Assembly (NCBI GenBank): GCA_902479135.1 | Contig: CABSNU010000006.1 | Coordinates: forward strand, 13,686 to 77,685 | Origin: an uncultured Collinsella sp. | GTDB taxonomy: Bacteria; Actinomycetota; Coriobacteriia; Coriobacteriales; Coriobacteriaceae | Reading direction: 5' to 3' | Length of the DNA: 64,000 nucleotides | In this document: piece after piece, positions 7,781 to 16,581 of the stretch | How the letters are laid out: every line of letters begins with the position of its first letter | How positions within the stretch are numbered: position 1 is the stretch's first letter | Notes under the pieces: generated by a model | What the model was told of the DNA's origin: nothing | Databases searched by the model: none | What the model saw: the letters and a program-made list of their open reading frames with translations, nothing else | Position numbers and translations under genes: made by a program

Positions 7781-8731
7781 CTAGTTGCCCGATGTCGTGC
7801 CTTGGCTTGAACTGTCAGATGTCGTGCCCGATGTGGTGCCACTCGAATTGCTGCTGTTGCTGTCTGCTGTGCTCGTTCCCGACGTGGTGTCGCTAGTTTG
7901 GCCGCCCGTGTTCGGCTGCGAACCGTCGGTCGTTTGGCTTGAGTCGGTTGTGCCGGACGGCGTGCCACTGTTGGACGTAGAGGAATCGGTGCCCTGCGAT
8001 TGGTTTTGGGTGTTCGATGACGAGTCGGCAGAGGTAGAACTGTCTTGCGTGCCGTCCGTCTGTGCCTGCTGGCTTTGCGATTGGCCGGAGCTATCCGCGT
8101 CGCTCTTGGTCGTGCGCGACGAAAGGATCGGCTCGGGGCGCTCGCCCAGACCCTCGCCGGCGGTGGTGATAAGGATGGCGCCGGCGCAGGCGATGACCGC
8201 GACGATGGCGATGGCGATCGAGAAGACGATGACCTTCTTTTGCGTCTGGCTGCGCTCTGCCGCCGCCTTGGCGCGCAGGCTGTCGGGAGCGACGCGCGCC
8301 GTGGTTGCGCGCCCCGCAATCTGGCGCATCTCCTGCGTAGTCGCGGCGCCGCCCAGGTGCTCCTCGGCATTAAACTCAACGGGCTTATAGGCGCCGGCGG
8401 GGTAGTCGACGGCGGCGTGCGTACCTTTGAGGGCTTCGGCGCTGGCAGAGATAAAGTGGCGGTAGACCTGCGAAGACACAACGGTGATGACCGAGCTCAC
8501 GGCGGCGCCGATTACCGATCCGGCGATACCGATCTTGGAGGCAAGCGCGACGCTCGTGGCGGCAGCTGCGGCGCCGGCGATGATCTGGGGAATTGAAATG
8601 TCGTCGAACAGGCCCTTTTTGGGCGCGATGGCCATGGTCTGTCCGATGGAATGGTTTTCGTGAACGCCGTTGTTGAGCGATGCCGGCGTCATGACACGTG
8701 TGCGCGGCGCGTCGGTGTACTTGGTTGTCAT
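7781..8731 (-). CDS. Hypothetical membrane protein with long Ser/Thr/Gly/Asn-rich extracellular tail
   Basis: About 316 residues. Two membrane stretches lie near residues 45-85 (IIAGAAAAATSVALASKIGIAG and VIGAAVSSVITVVSS), and a third near 170-195 (VIVFSIAIAIVAVIACAGAILI). After it comes a low-complexity tail of about 120 residues made almost only of Ser, Thr, Gly, Asn, Gln and Asp, probably exposed outside the cell and possibly glycosylated. No catalytic motif is seen. The start at 8731 has GGGAGGA 6 bases upstream; the reading extended to 8827 has no such site. It is similar in style to lineage-restricted coriobacterial surface proteins; function unknown. Confidence 0.65.
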   Translation of the reverse strand: MTTKYTDAPRTRVMTPASLNNGVHENHSIGQTMAIAPKKGLFDDISIPQIIAGAAAAATSVALASKIGIAGSVIGAAVSSVITVVSSQVYRHFISASAEALKGTHAAVDYPAGAYKPVEFNAEEHLGGAATTQEMRQIAGRATTARVAPDSLRAKAAAERSQTQKKVIVFSIAIAIVAVIACAGAILITTAGEGLGERPEPILSSRTTKSDADSSGQSQSQQAQTDGTQDSSTSADSSSNTQNQSQGTDSSTSNSGTPSGTTDSSQTTDGSQPNTGGQTSDTTSGTSTADSNSSNSSGTTSGTTSDSSSQGTTSGN

Positions 8732-8906
8732 ACGGGGTCCTCCCGGTGTAAATCTGCTTCGTTTCGTGTAGCCCTCAGGGTACCCACCAGATGTGAATCG
8801 TGCGTGACGTTTAACAGATACCATCAACTCATCAAGGGGGGCTTGCTGTCTTTGGCGAAATAGCTTGATGCTAAACTGGACTTACGATTGCGAGGTGGTT
8901 TACGTG

Positions 8907-9167
8907 ATGTACCCGTATATGACATTCGAAGACGGTACCGAGGTCATTCATTCTGACCTGATTACAGATGTCGATGTCGAAAAGGTTATCGTGCATTTTG
9001 AACGACCGACGGCAGAGGGCTTCGACTCCGCTCGTTGTGAGTTGCCTTCCTGTTCGTGGACTGACTGGGAAGGGCATTTTACTCAGAGTGAAAAACGAGC
9101 TTTCGAAGAGTGTTTGAGCAAATTATTTAGATTAGTTCGAATAAAGAAGCTGAATGCGATGACCTAA
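8907..9167 (+). CDS. Small conserved hypothetical protein at the left edge of the AT-rich island
   Basis: A protein of 86 residues starting MYPYMTFEDGTEVIHSD, with VIVHFERPTAEGFDSARCELP in the middle, where it reads like small gut-bacterial proteins of unknown function. No signal or membrane segment is seen. The ATG at 8907 is preferred because GAGGTGG lies 7-8 bases upstream; an earlier in-frame ATG has none. It is the first gene of an AT-rich run on the plus strand that leads to a transporter, a radical SAM protein and a tiny peptide gene. Whether it belongs functionally to that cassette cannot be told. Confidence 0.6.
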   Translation: MYPYMTFEDGTEVIHSDLITDVDVEKVIVHFERPTAEGFDSARCELPSCSWTDWEGHFTQSEKRAFEECLSKLFRLVRIKKLNAMT

Positions 9168-9214
9168 AGCGTATGCATTTTTAGTATTAGATGCGTATGA
9201 AATGGAGGATGTGA

Positions 9215-9496
9215 ATGGATGAGCTAATAGACTTTAAAAAACGATTTCTCAAGAATGGCGAGCTGGTTTCAATTCCAAAAAAGGAAAGCTATAAAAGAAT
9301 CATGCTGCTATGGGCCGTCTCTTTCTTTGAATTAAATACAAGTTATACGGAGCTTCAGGTTAATCGTGTGCTTTCACAGCTCTATCCTGATTATGCCGTG
9401 TTGAGGCGGTATTTGGTTGATTATGGATTCCTATTAAGGGATGAACGAGGCCTGAAATACGAGGTTAATCGTGATGTTCACGGTATTGAGAGCTAG
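9215..9496 (+). CDS. DUF2087-type small protein
   Basis: A protein of 93 residues. The whole length fits the DUF2087 pattern: RFLKNGELVSIPKKESYKRIMLLW, then YTELQVNRVLSQLYPDYAVLRRYLVDYGFLLRD with the family's LRRxLVdyG core, and a final YEV. Such domains occur as stand-alone proteins or at the C-terminus of DNA-binding regulators and are thought to fold like a small winged helix. The start follows GGAGG (9200-9204) at about 9 bases. It overlaps the MFS gene by 23 bases, so it is translationally coupled to the cassette and is a candidate regulator or helper. Confidence 0.75.
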   Translation: MDELIDFKKRFLKNGELVSIPKKESYKRIMLLWAVSFFELNTSYTELQVNRVLSQLYPDYAVLRRYLVDYGFLLRDERGLKYEVNRDVHGIES

Positions 9497-10658
9497 CCGT
9501 CCGGTTCGGGTCCTATATATTGCTAGAGGGATAAGCGAAATAGGCAATTGGTGTGCGAATATTGCTTTGCCAATGCTGATTTACGAGGTAACTCACGATG
9601 TTTCTGCAACTGCTTTGATGGTCTGCTGCAGATTTGCCCCCTCTCTGTTTTCAGTTGCGCTCGCGCAGCTGCCTCAGAAGATGGGTATCGGGACACTGCA
9701 GGCCATGAGATTGGCAGACTTAATTCGCGCGGGATTATTCGTTTGCTATATTTTTGTTGATAGTAAATGGAGTATGTTTGCTATTACGTGCGCGGTATCG
9801 CTTTGCCGAACGGTTGAAATGCCCTGCTTTTACTCGTTGTTAAGAGCCAATACGAATAGTATCAATCGCGACGTAATTAATAATTCGTTTGGGTTTCTGC
9901 AGAATTTGATGATGGTTCTGGGGCCAGTTGCCGGCGGTTTTGTTGTCGCTCAATTTGGGGCGGAGGCTGTTCTTGCATTAGACGCGCTATCTTTTGCCGC
10001 GTCGTTCTGGTTGCTGCGAGATGTTCCGTCGGTTATCGAGGTTAATGATAAAGAGGGGATAAGCAAAAATGAAAAATACAGGACTGCATTTAGTGATCTT
10101 AGCGCGAAGCACTTGGCAATTGGTTTCCTATTAATCGATATTTCTAGTGGCGTGGCATTCGGCTCTCTGAATTCTCTTTTGCCAGCTATAGCGCAATTGC
10201 AATTTGACTCGTCATCGATACAATACGGATTCCTTCAGAGCAGTCTTACAATCGGACTGTTGTTCGGAAATACAATATATGGTCGTTTAATCAGTGGTTC
10301 CGATTGCGTTAAATCATATTGTTTTGTGACGTATCTTGCGCTCGGTGCGTATCTGGCGTTTGGCTATCGCTATGCGTCTGGGATATCGTTTATTTTCCTT
10401 TTTATCGTCGGTGCCGGAAACGCCATTCAAGATGTGCTTCTCATAACATCGCTGCAGGATTTGGCGAGAGACGGATCTGAATCGATAGGCCTGTTTTCAA
10501 TTAGGGAGTCTTTGCAATCGGTTGCTGTTGTTATTTCAACACTCCTTGTTTCGCTGTTCACGAGCATCGCGATGTTCTCAATTCTCGTTACAGGACTTGG
10601 TGTATTTTCAATTATGATGGTAGTTGTGTTTCAATTGAATTATTTGCGAAAGATGTGA
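9474..10658 (+). CDS. MFS transporter, probable exporter of the radical SAM cassette
   Basis: An integral membrane protein of 394 residues with about 12 predicted helices. It begins with the MFS_3/EntS-like stretch RVLYIARGISEIGNWCANIALPMLIYE and later has RADLIRAG-like and GPVAGGFVVAQFGAEAVLALDA segments, typical of the subfamily that exports siderophores and small peptides or drugs. The ATG at 9474 is used; the preceding GTG at 9471 is possible. It overlaps DUF2087 upstream and is 7 bases from the radical SAM gene downstream, so it is in one transcription unit. Composition is AT-rich like the rest of the island. Export of a modified peptide is inferred from context only. Confidence 0.85.
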   Translation: MFTVLRASRPVRVLYIARGISEIGNWCANIALPMLIYEVTHDVSATALMVCCRFAPSLFSVALAQLPQKMGIGTLQAMRLADLIRAGLFVCYIFVDSKWSMFAITCAVSLCRTVEMPCFYSLLRANTNSINRDVINNSFGFLQNLMMVLGPVAGGFVVAQFGAEAVLALDALSFAASFWLLRDVPSVIEVNDKEGISKNEKYRTAFSDLSAKHLAIGFLLIDISSGVAFGSLNSLLPAIAQLQFDSSSIQYGFLQSSLTIGLLFGNTIYGRLISGSDCVKSYCFVTYLALGAYLAFGYRYASGISFIFLFIVGAGNAIQDVLLITSLQDLARDGSESIGLFSIRESLQSVAVVISTLLVSLFTSIAMFSILVTGLGVFSIMMVVVFQLNYLRKM

Positions 10659-10665
10659 CGTTGAT

Positions 10666-12987
10666 ATGCCTAAAACGCTTTTAGTATTTCCCCCAGGATG
10701 GAGTCCAGTGGGGCCGTATCTTGCCTTGCCTGTTTTGAAGTCATATCTTCAAGAGGTTGAACAATACAAAGTTGACATTGTTGACTTAAACGTGGAATTT
10801 TACGATGACCTCCTATCTTTTAGACATGTCGAAGAGTGCTGTAAAAGGTATCGGGAATCAAAGGATTCGTTTAGTTCGAATGTTCAATTAACAATCGAGT
10901 TGATACAAAAGTCAGCACTTAATGTTGACGAGGCAAAAGATATTTTCAGATCGAAGAGATACTTCGATCTGAAAGAAAGACAATATGCTGAAAACATTTT
11001 TAGAAATGCACTCTATATCATAAATCACGTCTCATATGGAGTTAAATACACGTTCAACTCCATAGATCTGCCCTATGATTATTATTCGACACCAGAAATA
11101 ATGAAATCGCTTGCGGATACCCTGCATAATCCGTTTATTTCCTTCTATGAAACTGCCTTTCTTAAGCGTATTCAGAGGGAAAAAATCGAGTTTATTGGGA
11201 TTTCGGTGAGCGGCTGTTTCCAATTGATTTCTGCAGTTACGTTAGCGAAACTGATTAAAGAAGAATGTCCATCTGTTAAACACGTCTCATTGGGCGGCAA
11301 TTACATTACTCGTTTAGCAGATGACTGCATGAAAGAATGGCATCCCTTTTTTGAATACATTGATTCGATAATGATGTATGACGGCGAAGAGCCGCTTGCA
11401 CGTCTTCTTGAGGCTCTTGACTCTGGTGATGACAATCTCGACTGTGTTCCAAACCTTTGCCATGCTAAAGGTGGAAAGATATATAAAAACCATCGGATTG
11501 AGCAAACATTTATCAACGATACAGTTCCCGATTTCGATGGCTTCGCCCTTTCTAAATACTTCATGCCTGAGTTAATATTGCCGGTTTATTCCTCTAGGCA
11601 GTGTTTTAATCATTGCGCCTTCTGCACCATTCCCGGTGCTACCGGTGGTTGTTACCGAAAGATGCCTATATCGAGAGTATTTGAAATAATGTGTCGGTTA
11701 AATGAAAAATACGGCACGAGAGTTTTCTCTTTTGTGGATGAAACATTCGAAGGCAAAAGAATGGAGCAACTCGCGGATGAAATAAACGCATCGGGAAAAA
11801 CGTTTTTCTGGCATGGAGAAACGAGGTTCTCTCCAACCCTAAGTACAGACGTTTTCAACAAGATATACCAAAGTGGATGTAGGCAGATTCAGTTTGGCCT
11901 CGAGTCATACAACCAAAGAGTTCTTGATCTAATGAAGAAGAACACGAGAGTTGATTGGATTGATCGCAATATCCATGATTGTCTCAATGCGGGTATTCCT
12001 GTTCATCTATTCTTTATGATTGGCTTTCCGACCGAAACTAAAGAAGAGGCTCTGAACACCTTAGCTTATACAGAGAATGTTTTGAATTATTCAAAACAGG
12101 TATGTGGTGTTCCATATTCCACGAGAGGATTTACGAATTTTGGTCTCGTTATGGGGTCGGATGTTTGGAATCATCCCGATAAGTATGGTGTCTCTGTAAT
12201 GCCGAAGTCCCAATATGAGGATTTGCGCCTCGAAGTGGATTATGTTTCAGGCACTGGTTTAACTTTAAATGAAGCAAAATCCTTATCTGATGAGCATCAT
12301 ATTGATTTTTATATGCAAGAGGTCATAAACGGTAGCGACACAATTGACTTGCCCCAGCGGCTTCATATTTCAGAGGTGACCTGGATCCTAGATTCTATTC
12401 ACGCTGTCAGGTATAAGGGACATTTGACCAAAGTAAAGCGACGGCTAACTAGTCTAAATCCAGCTGATCGAATCTGGCTGGATTCCAAGACCTCTGTCGT
12501 GCTCGTTGAGCCATTTGCCTACTTCTATAATTCTGAATACCATCATGTCTATGCTGTTTCCCAGTTGGTATACCTTAAGTTGGCCCGTTTATTGGAGGCC
12601 GATTGTAGCATTTCTCTTATTCTTGATCAGGGCGACCTCGAGCTGACAAGGGCGATAGAAGAACTGTTGCATTATGGATTGCTGAATACAAATATCGATG
12701 CCGATTATGTAATGCACGATAATGGTTTTCAATTGGTTAAAAGTTCGTTTGTTAAAGAAGTCGGACGCTCAAAAGAGGGGTTAAGAGTACTGCTGAGTTG
12801 TGCCACCCATAGAATGTGTGCGGTTAATGATTTTTCGTTCGCTTTGCTTTCGTTGTTTGAAAAGCCGATTACTAAGAACGAGGTGCGCGACATTTTGAAA
12901 AAAGAGGGACTATCGACAAACGAGGAGCAATTAAACAAGTTGGTTGATAATTGCATGAAAGCAGATATACTACAATTAATTAGATAG
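10666..12987 (+). CDS. Large B12-binding-type radical SAM protein with C-terminal winged-helix regions
   Basis: A protein of 773 residues. Residues 1-290 follow the cobalamin-binding radical SAM layout, starting VFPPGWSPVGPYLALPVLKSYL and including VKHVSLGGNYITRL. The canonical B12-ligand motif DxHxxG is not evident, so cobalamin use is unsure. The radical SAM core has CFNHCAFC (Cys313, Cys317, Cys320) for the 4Fe-4S cluster, then FVDETFEG and IQFGLESYNQRVLDLMKKN with FFMIGFPTETKEEA. Residues about 560-773 look like two winged-helix units. The second (FSFALLSLFEKPITKNEVRDIL to KADIL) reads like PqqD-type RiPP recognition elements. It follows the exporter by 7 bases and is followed after 13 bases by a 36-codon gene. 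Together these suggest peptide modification. The family could not be named more precisely. Confidence 0.8.
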   Translation: MPKTLLVFPPGWSPVGPYLALPVLKSYLQEVEQYKVDIVDLNVEFYDDLLSFRHVEECCKRYRESKDSFSSNVQLTIELIQKSALNVDEAKDIFRSKRYFDLKERQYAENIFRNALYIINHVSYGVKYTFNSIDLPYDYYSTPEIMKSLADTLHNPFISFYETAFLKRIQREKIEFIGISVSGCFQLISAVTLAKLIKEECPSVKHVSLGGNYITRLADDCMKEWHPFFEYIDSIMMYDGEEPLARLLEALDSGDDNLDCVPNLCHAKGGKIYKNHRIEQTFINDTVPDFDGFALSKYFMPELILPVYSSRQCFNHCAFCTIPGATGGCYRKMPISRVFEIMCRLNEKYGTRVFSFVDETFEGKRMEQLADEINASGKTFFWHGETRFSPTLSTDVFNKIYQSGCRQIQFGLESYNQRVLDLMKKNTRVDWIDRNIHDCLNAGIPVHLFFMIGFPTETKEEALNTLAYTENVLNYSKQVCGVPYSTRGFTNFGLVMGSDVWNHPDKYGVSVMPKSQYEDLRLEVDYVSGTGLTLNEAKSLSDEHHIDFYMQEVINGSDTIDLPQRLHISEVTWILDSIHAVRYKGHLTKVKRRLTSLNPADRIWLDSKTSVVLVEPFAYFYNSEYHHVYAVSQLVYLKLARLLEADCSISLILDQGDLELTRAIEELLHYGLLNTNIDADYVMHDNGFQLVKSSFVKEVGRSKEGLRVLLSCATHRMCAVNDFSFALLSLFEKPITKNEVRDILKKEGLSTNEEQLNKLVDNCMKADILQLIR

Positions 12988-13000
12988 AGGAGGTTTCTGC

Positions 13001-13111
13001 ATGGACGTTATTAATAAAGATCTCTTGGAGCAACTGAAAGAGTCTCAGGAAGAGGGCGTCGTGGTAGAAGTGTTCGACTTTGAGGACTACATGGATAAAT
13101 TCTGCCATTAG
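13001..13111 (+). CDS. Putative 36-residue precursor peptide of the radical SAM cassette
   Basis: This short gene opens with ATG at 13001, has AGAGGAGG (12985-12992) 8 bases upstream, and ends with TAG at 13109-13111. The product begins MDVINKDLLEQLKESQ, an amphipathic leader-like helix, and ends VVVEVFDFEDYMDKFCH. The acidic C-terminus carries two Phe near the middle (FDF) plus Tyr, Phe, Cys35 and a terminal His, all residues that radical SAM enzymes are known to alter in other peptides. It starts 13 bases after the radical SAM stop and is followed by a terminator, so it is the last gene of the cassette. Being a substrate of the upstream enzyme is inference; no family match is known to me. 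Confidence 0.65.
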   Translation: MDVINKDLLEQLKESQEEGVVVEVFDFEDYMDKFCH

Positions 13112-13135
13112 TTTCGGAATTTACTTGCCTCGCTT

Positions 13136-13170
13136 AAAGGAGAAGTCGATTATCGATTTCTCCTTTTTTA
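13136..13170 (+). terminator. Terminator closing the radical SAM cassette
   Basis: Stem AAAGGAGAA (13136-13144) pairs with TTCTCCTTT (13158-13166), with a further inner pairing TCGA/TCGA, followed by a run of T. It lies 24 bases after the small peptide gene. The next 130 bases up to nadE hold no further gene. Confidence 0.85.
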
Positions 13171-13299
13171 ATTAAAGATATTTTTGAAATACATGCTCTT
13201 AGCACAGGCTGGCGTCTCAGTAAACTGGGAGGTTGCTTTGGCTAGTTAGAGATATGTGAACGTCCGTTAGACTGAATCTCAGGGTAGAAGGGGCCTCCA

Positions 13300-15300
13300 G
13301 TGTCCAGATCAACAAGGCAATGCTGCGTTTCGGCTAATAAGAACGATGGCTTTTTGCGTGTGGCGGCGGCGTCGCCGCAGATTCGCGTGGCCGATGTCGA
13401 GGGCAATGCCGAGGTTGCGCTGGCGGCTGTTCGCGATGCTGCCGGGCGTGGCGTTCGCGCGCTGGTGTTGCCCGAGCTTAACCTAACCGGCTATACCGCG
13501 GCCGACCTGTTCCATAACCGCACGCTGCTGCATGCCTGTGAGGCGGCGCTTGTGCGCATCCTCGACGAGACGCGTGACCTGCCGATCGTCTTTACCGTTG
13601 GCTTGCCCGTTGCGGTGGCAGAAAACATCTACAACTGCGCCGCCGTGTGCTGCGCGGGCGAGCTTTTGGGCCTCACGGCCAAGAAGCATCTGCCCAACTA
13701 TGGCGAGTTCTACGAGCGCCGCTGGTTTGCTCCGGCGCCCGCAGATCCTGTATGGGTCGAGTTTGCCGGTCAGGGTCCGGTTCCGCTGGGTTCGGGGCTT
13801 GTCTACCGCTGCTGTGATGAGGGCGCCGAGGACCTGGTGCTGGGCGTTGAGGTCTGTGAGGACCTGTGGGTGCCGGCGCCCCCTTCGACCGAGATGGCGC
13901 TTGCCGGTGCGACGGTGATTCTCAACTCGTCGGCTTCGGACGAAATCATCGGTAAGGCTGACTACCGCCGCAGCCTCATATCCAACCAGAGCGCGCGCCT
14001 GTACTGTGCCTATGCCTACGCGGATGCGAGTGAGGGCGAGTCCACGACCGACATGGTCTTTGCGGGCGAGAACCTCGTCTACGAAAACGGCTCCAAGCTC
14101 GCCGCGACCAAACTGCTTACCTGTGATATGGCCATCGCCGACGTTGACCTTGACCGCCTGGTTGCCGAGCGCCGTCGCTCGACGACGTGGACGCGCGCGG
14201 ACGATGCGCCGGAGGCCACGACCGTTGAGTTCTCTTTTGAGGGCGTGCTGACAGACGAACCTGTCCTGCGCGATGCACTCGGCATCGACCGTGTCTTCCC
14301 CCGCGCGCCCTTTGTGCCGGCCGACCATGGTGACCTGGCCGAGCGTTGCGAGACCATCCTCGACCTGCAGACCGCCGGCCTCAAGACCCGCCTGGCCCAT
14401 ACGGGCACCAAGGCTGCAGTCATCGGTCTTTCGGGCGGCCTGGACTCCACGCTGGCACTGCTTGTGACCGTGCGCGCCTTCGATGCACTGGGGCTGCCGC
14501 GCACCGGTATCACGGCCGTGTCCATGCCCGGCTTTGGCACGACGCATCGCACCAAGTCGAATGCCGAGTCGCTCGCTCGCGACCTTGGCGTGAGCTTCCG
14601 CGAGGTTTCGATCCACGCGGCCGTGGAGCAGCACTTCAAGGACATTGAGCACGATCCGGCCGTGCAGGACGTGACCTACGAGAACAGCCAGGCCCGCGAG
14701 CGCACGCAGATTCTGATGGATCTGGCCAACCAGGCTGGCGGTTTTGTCATCGGCACGGGCGACCTGTCGGAGCTGGCGCTCGGTTGGGCTACCTATAACG
14801 GCGACCACATGAGCATGTACGCCGTCAACGCGAGCGTGCCCAAGACGCTTGTGCGCCATCTGGTGCGCTATGCGGCCGATGTCTTTGGCGGGCGTATTGC
14901 CGAGGTCTTGCTCGATATCCTCGATACGCCGGTGTCCCCCGAGCTCCTGCCGCCCACGGGCGACGGCGAGATTGCGCAGAAGACTGAGGACCTGGTGGGC
15001 CCGTACGAGCTGCACGACTACTTCCTCTACTACCTGCTGCGTTTTGGCTTTGAGCCGGGCAAGATCTACCGCATGGCGCTCAAGAGCTTCGAGGGCGTCT
15101 ACGACGTCAAGACCATTCACACGTGGCTACGCACGTTCTACCGTCGCTTCTTTGCCCAGCAGTTTAAGCGCAGCTGCCTGCCCGATGGCCCCAAGGTGGG
15201 CTCGGTCACGCTCAGCCCGCGCGGCGATTGGCGCATGCCGAGTGACGCCAGCTCGCGCCTGTGGCTCGCCCAGATTGACGCGCTCAATCCGATGGACTAA
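13300..15300 (+). CDS. nadE: Glutamine-dependent NAD+ synthetase
   Basis: Cytoplasmic enzyme converting nicotinic acid adenine dinucleotide to NAD+ with ATP and glutamine; the final step of NAD synthesis. About 666 residues, the usual length for the two-domain type. The N-terminal nitrilase-like amidase has the Glu-Lys-Cys triad in LVLPELNLTGYTAADLF, TAKKHLPNYGEFYERRWF and VEVCEDLWVP. The C-terminal synthetase has the ATP pyrophosphatase loop SGGLDSTLAL and GTGDLSELALGWATYNGDHMSMY. The start is a GTG at 13300 behind GAAGGGG; no in-frame ATG lies nearby. GC-rich composition returns abruptly here after the AT-rich cassette. Confidence 0.95.
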   Translation: MSRSTRQCCVSANKNDGFLRVAAASPQIRVADVEGNAEVALAAVRDAAGRGVRALVLPELNLTGYTAADLFHNRTLLHACEAALVRILDETRDLPIVFTVGLPVAVAENIYNCAAVCCAGELLGLTAKKHLPNYGEFYERRWFAPAPADPVWVEFAGQGPVPLGSGLVYRCCDEGAEDLVLGVEVCEDLWVPAPPSTEMALAGATVILNSSASDEIIGKADYRRSLISNQSARLYCAYAYADASEGESTTDMVFAGENLVYENGSKLAATKLLTCDMAIADVDLDRLVAERRRSTTWTRADDAPEATTVEFSFEGVLTDEPVLRDALGIDRVFPRAPFVPADHGDLAERCETILDLQTAGLKTRLAHTGTKAAVIGLSGGLDSTLALLVTVRAFDALGLPRTGITAVSMPGFGTTHRTKSNAESLARDLGVSFREVSIHAAVEQHFKDIEHDPAVQDVTYENSQARERTQILMDLANQAGGFVIGTGDLSELALGWATYNGDHMSMYAVNASVPKTLVRHLVRYAADVFGGRIAEVLLDILDTPVSPELLPPTGDGEIAQKTEDLVGPYELHDYFLYYLLRFGFEPGKIYRMALKSFEGVYDVKTIHTWLRTFYRRFFAQQFKRSCLPDGPKVGSVTLSPRGDWRMPSDASSRLWLAQIDALNPMD

Positions 15301-15367
15301 GGTTGCCAAATTGAACCAAAACAGCGGGTGCAAGCGTTACACTTTTGCAATCTGATGGCCCGTATCG

Positions 15368-15398
15368 CGCGGCGCTCTTGTCGGAGCGCCGCGTTTTT
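15368..15398 (+). terminator. Terminator after nadE
   Basis: A perfect 10-bp stem CGCGGCGCTC (15368-15377) with GAGCGCCGCG (15384-15393) is followed by five T. It lies 67 bases after the nadE stop and only 20 bases before the next start. Confidence 0.85.
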
Positions 15399-15417
15399 CA
15401 TATCGAAAGGTGGCACC

Positions 15418-16581
15418 ATGCAGGCATCGCAGCGTCTCGACCGCTTTGGCGCGGAGGTCTTCGCCTCGCTCAACAACAAACTGCTTGCGCTGAAGGCTCA
15501 GGGCAAGACCATTTACAACATGAGCGTGGGCACGCCCGACTTTAAGCCGTACGACCACGTGGTCGAGGCGCTCACGCAAGCGGCCCAGGACCCCGAGATG
15601 TGGAAGTATGCCCTGCGCGACCTGCCCGAACTCAAGCAAGCCGTGTGCGATTACTATGAGCGCCGCTTTGGCGTTTCGGGCATTACGCCGTCTATGGTGC
15701 AGTCGTGCAACGGCACGCAGGAGGGCGTGGGCCATTTGGGCCTGGCCCTGCTCGATCCGGGTGACACCATTTTGGTTCCCGATCCGTGCTACCCGGTCTT
15801 TGAGGCGGGCGCCAAGATTGCCGATGCCAAGCTCGAGTACTATCCGTTGGTCGCCGAGCATAATTACCTGCCCTATGTGGCGGGCATCGATCCCGAGGTG
15901 GCCGATCGTGCCAAGTATATGATCGTGTCGTTGCCCGCCAACCCGGTCGGCTCGGTGGGCACGCCCGAGGTCTACGAGGAGATCATCGCTTTCGCCCGCG
16001 AGCACGACCTGCTCATCGTCCATGACAACGCGTACTCCGACATCGTGTTCGACGGCGAGCCGGGCGGAAGCTTCTTGCAGTATCCTGGTGCGCTTGAGGT
16101 GGGCGTGGAGTTCTTCTCGCTTTCCAAGTCGTTTAACGTTACCGGTGCGCGTATCGGCTTTTTGGTCGGCCGCGAGGACGTGGTCTCTGCCTTTGCCAAG
16201 CTGCGCGGCCAGATCGACTTTGGTATGTTCTTCCCGATCCAGAAGGCTGCTATCGCCTGCCTGAACGGTCCGCGCGATGAGGTCGAGGCGCAGCGTCTGA
16301 AGTACCAGGAGCGCCGCGATGCCCTGTGCGACGGTCTTGAGGGCCTGGGCTGGGAGCGTCCCAACGCGCATGGCTCTATGTTTGTGTGGGCCAAGCTTCC
16401 CGGTGGTCGCACCGATTCCATGGCGTTTTGCGAGGAGCTCATGGAGAAGGCCGGCGTTGTGGTGACGCCGGGCGCGAGCTTTGGTCCTTCGGGCGAGGGG
16501 CACGTGCGCATGGCGCTGGTCCTGCCGCCCGACCAGATTGCTTTGGCTGTCGAGGCCATTCGCGAGGCGGGCCTGTATTAG
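15418..16581 (+). CDS. PLP-dependent class I/II aminotransferase
   Basis: A fold-type I aminotransferase of 387 residues, cytoplasmic. Motifs: NMSVGTPDFKPYDHV, the substrate/PLP segment SCNGTQEGVGHLGLALLDPGD, VSLPANPVGSVG, VHDNAYSDIVFDG, and the PLP lysine in FFSLSKSFNVTGARIGFLVG. The pattern is that of the LL-diaminopimelate/N-acetyl-diaminopimelate aminotransferase group. Because an acetyl-type lysine pathway (dapH and an M20 deacetylase) lies a few kilobases away, this could supply the missing PatA-like transamination. That is an inference; aspartate or aromatic aminotransfer is equally possible. The ATG at 15418 has GAAAGGTGG upstream. The reading can extend further upstream but would run through the nadE terminator. 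Confidence 0.85.
   Translation: MQASQRLDRFGAEVFASLNNKLLALKAQGKTIYNMSVGTPDFKPYDHVVEALTQAAQDPEMWKYALRDLPELKQAVCDYYERRFGVSGITPSMVQSCNGTQEGVGHLGLALLDPGDTILVPDPCYPVFEAGAKIADAKLEYYPLVAEHNYLPYVAGIDPEVADRAKYMIVSLPANPVGSVGTPEVYEEIIAFAREHDLLIVHDNAYSDIVFDGEPGGSFLQYPGALEVGVEFFSLSKSFNVTGARIGFLVGREDVVSAFAKLRGQIDFGMFFPIQKAAIACLNGPRDEVEAQRLKYQERRDALCDGLEGLGWERPNAHGSMFVWAKLPGGRTDSMAFCEELMEKAGVVVTPGASFGPSGEGHVRMALVLPPDQIALAVEAIREAGLY

Noticed and set aside
13483..15120. A 545-codon open frame antisense to nadE
   Set aside because: Its composition is typical of a shadow frame in GC-rich DNA (rich in His, Arg, Gly, Val, no domain), it has no ribosome site, and nadE on the other strand is certain.
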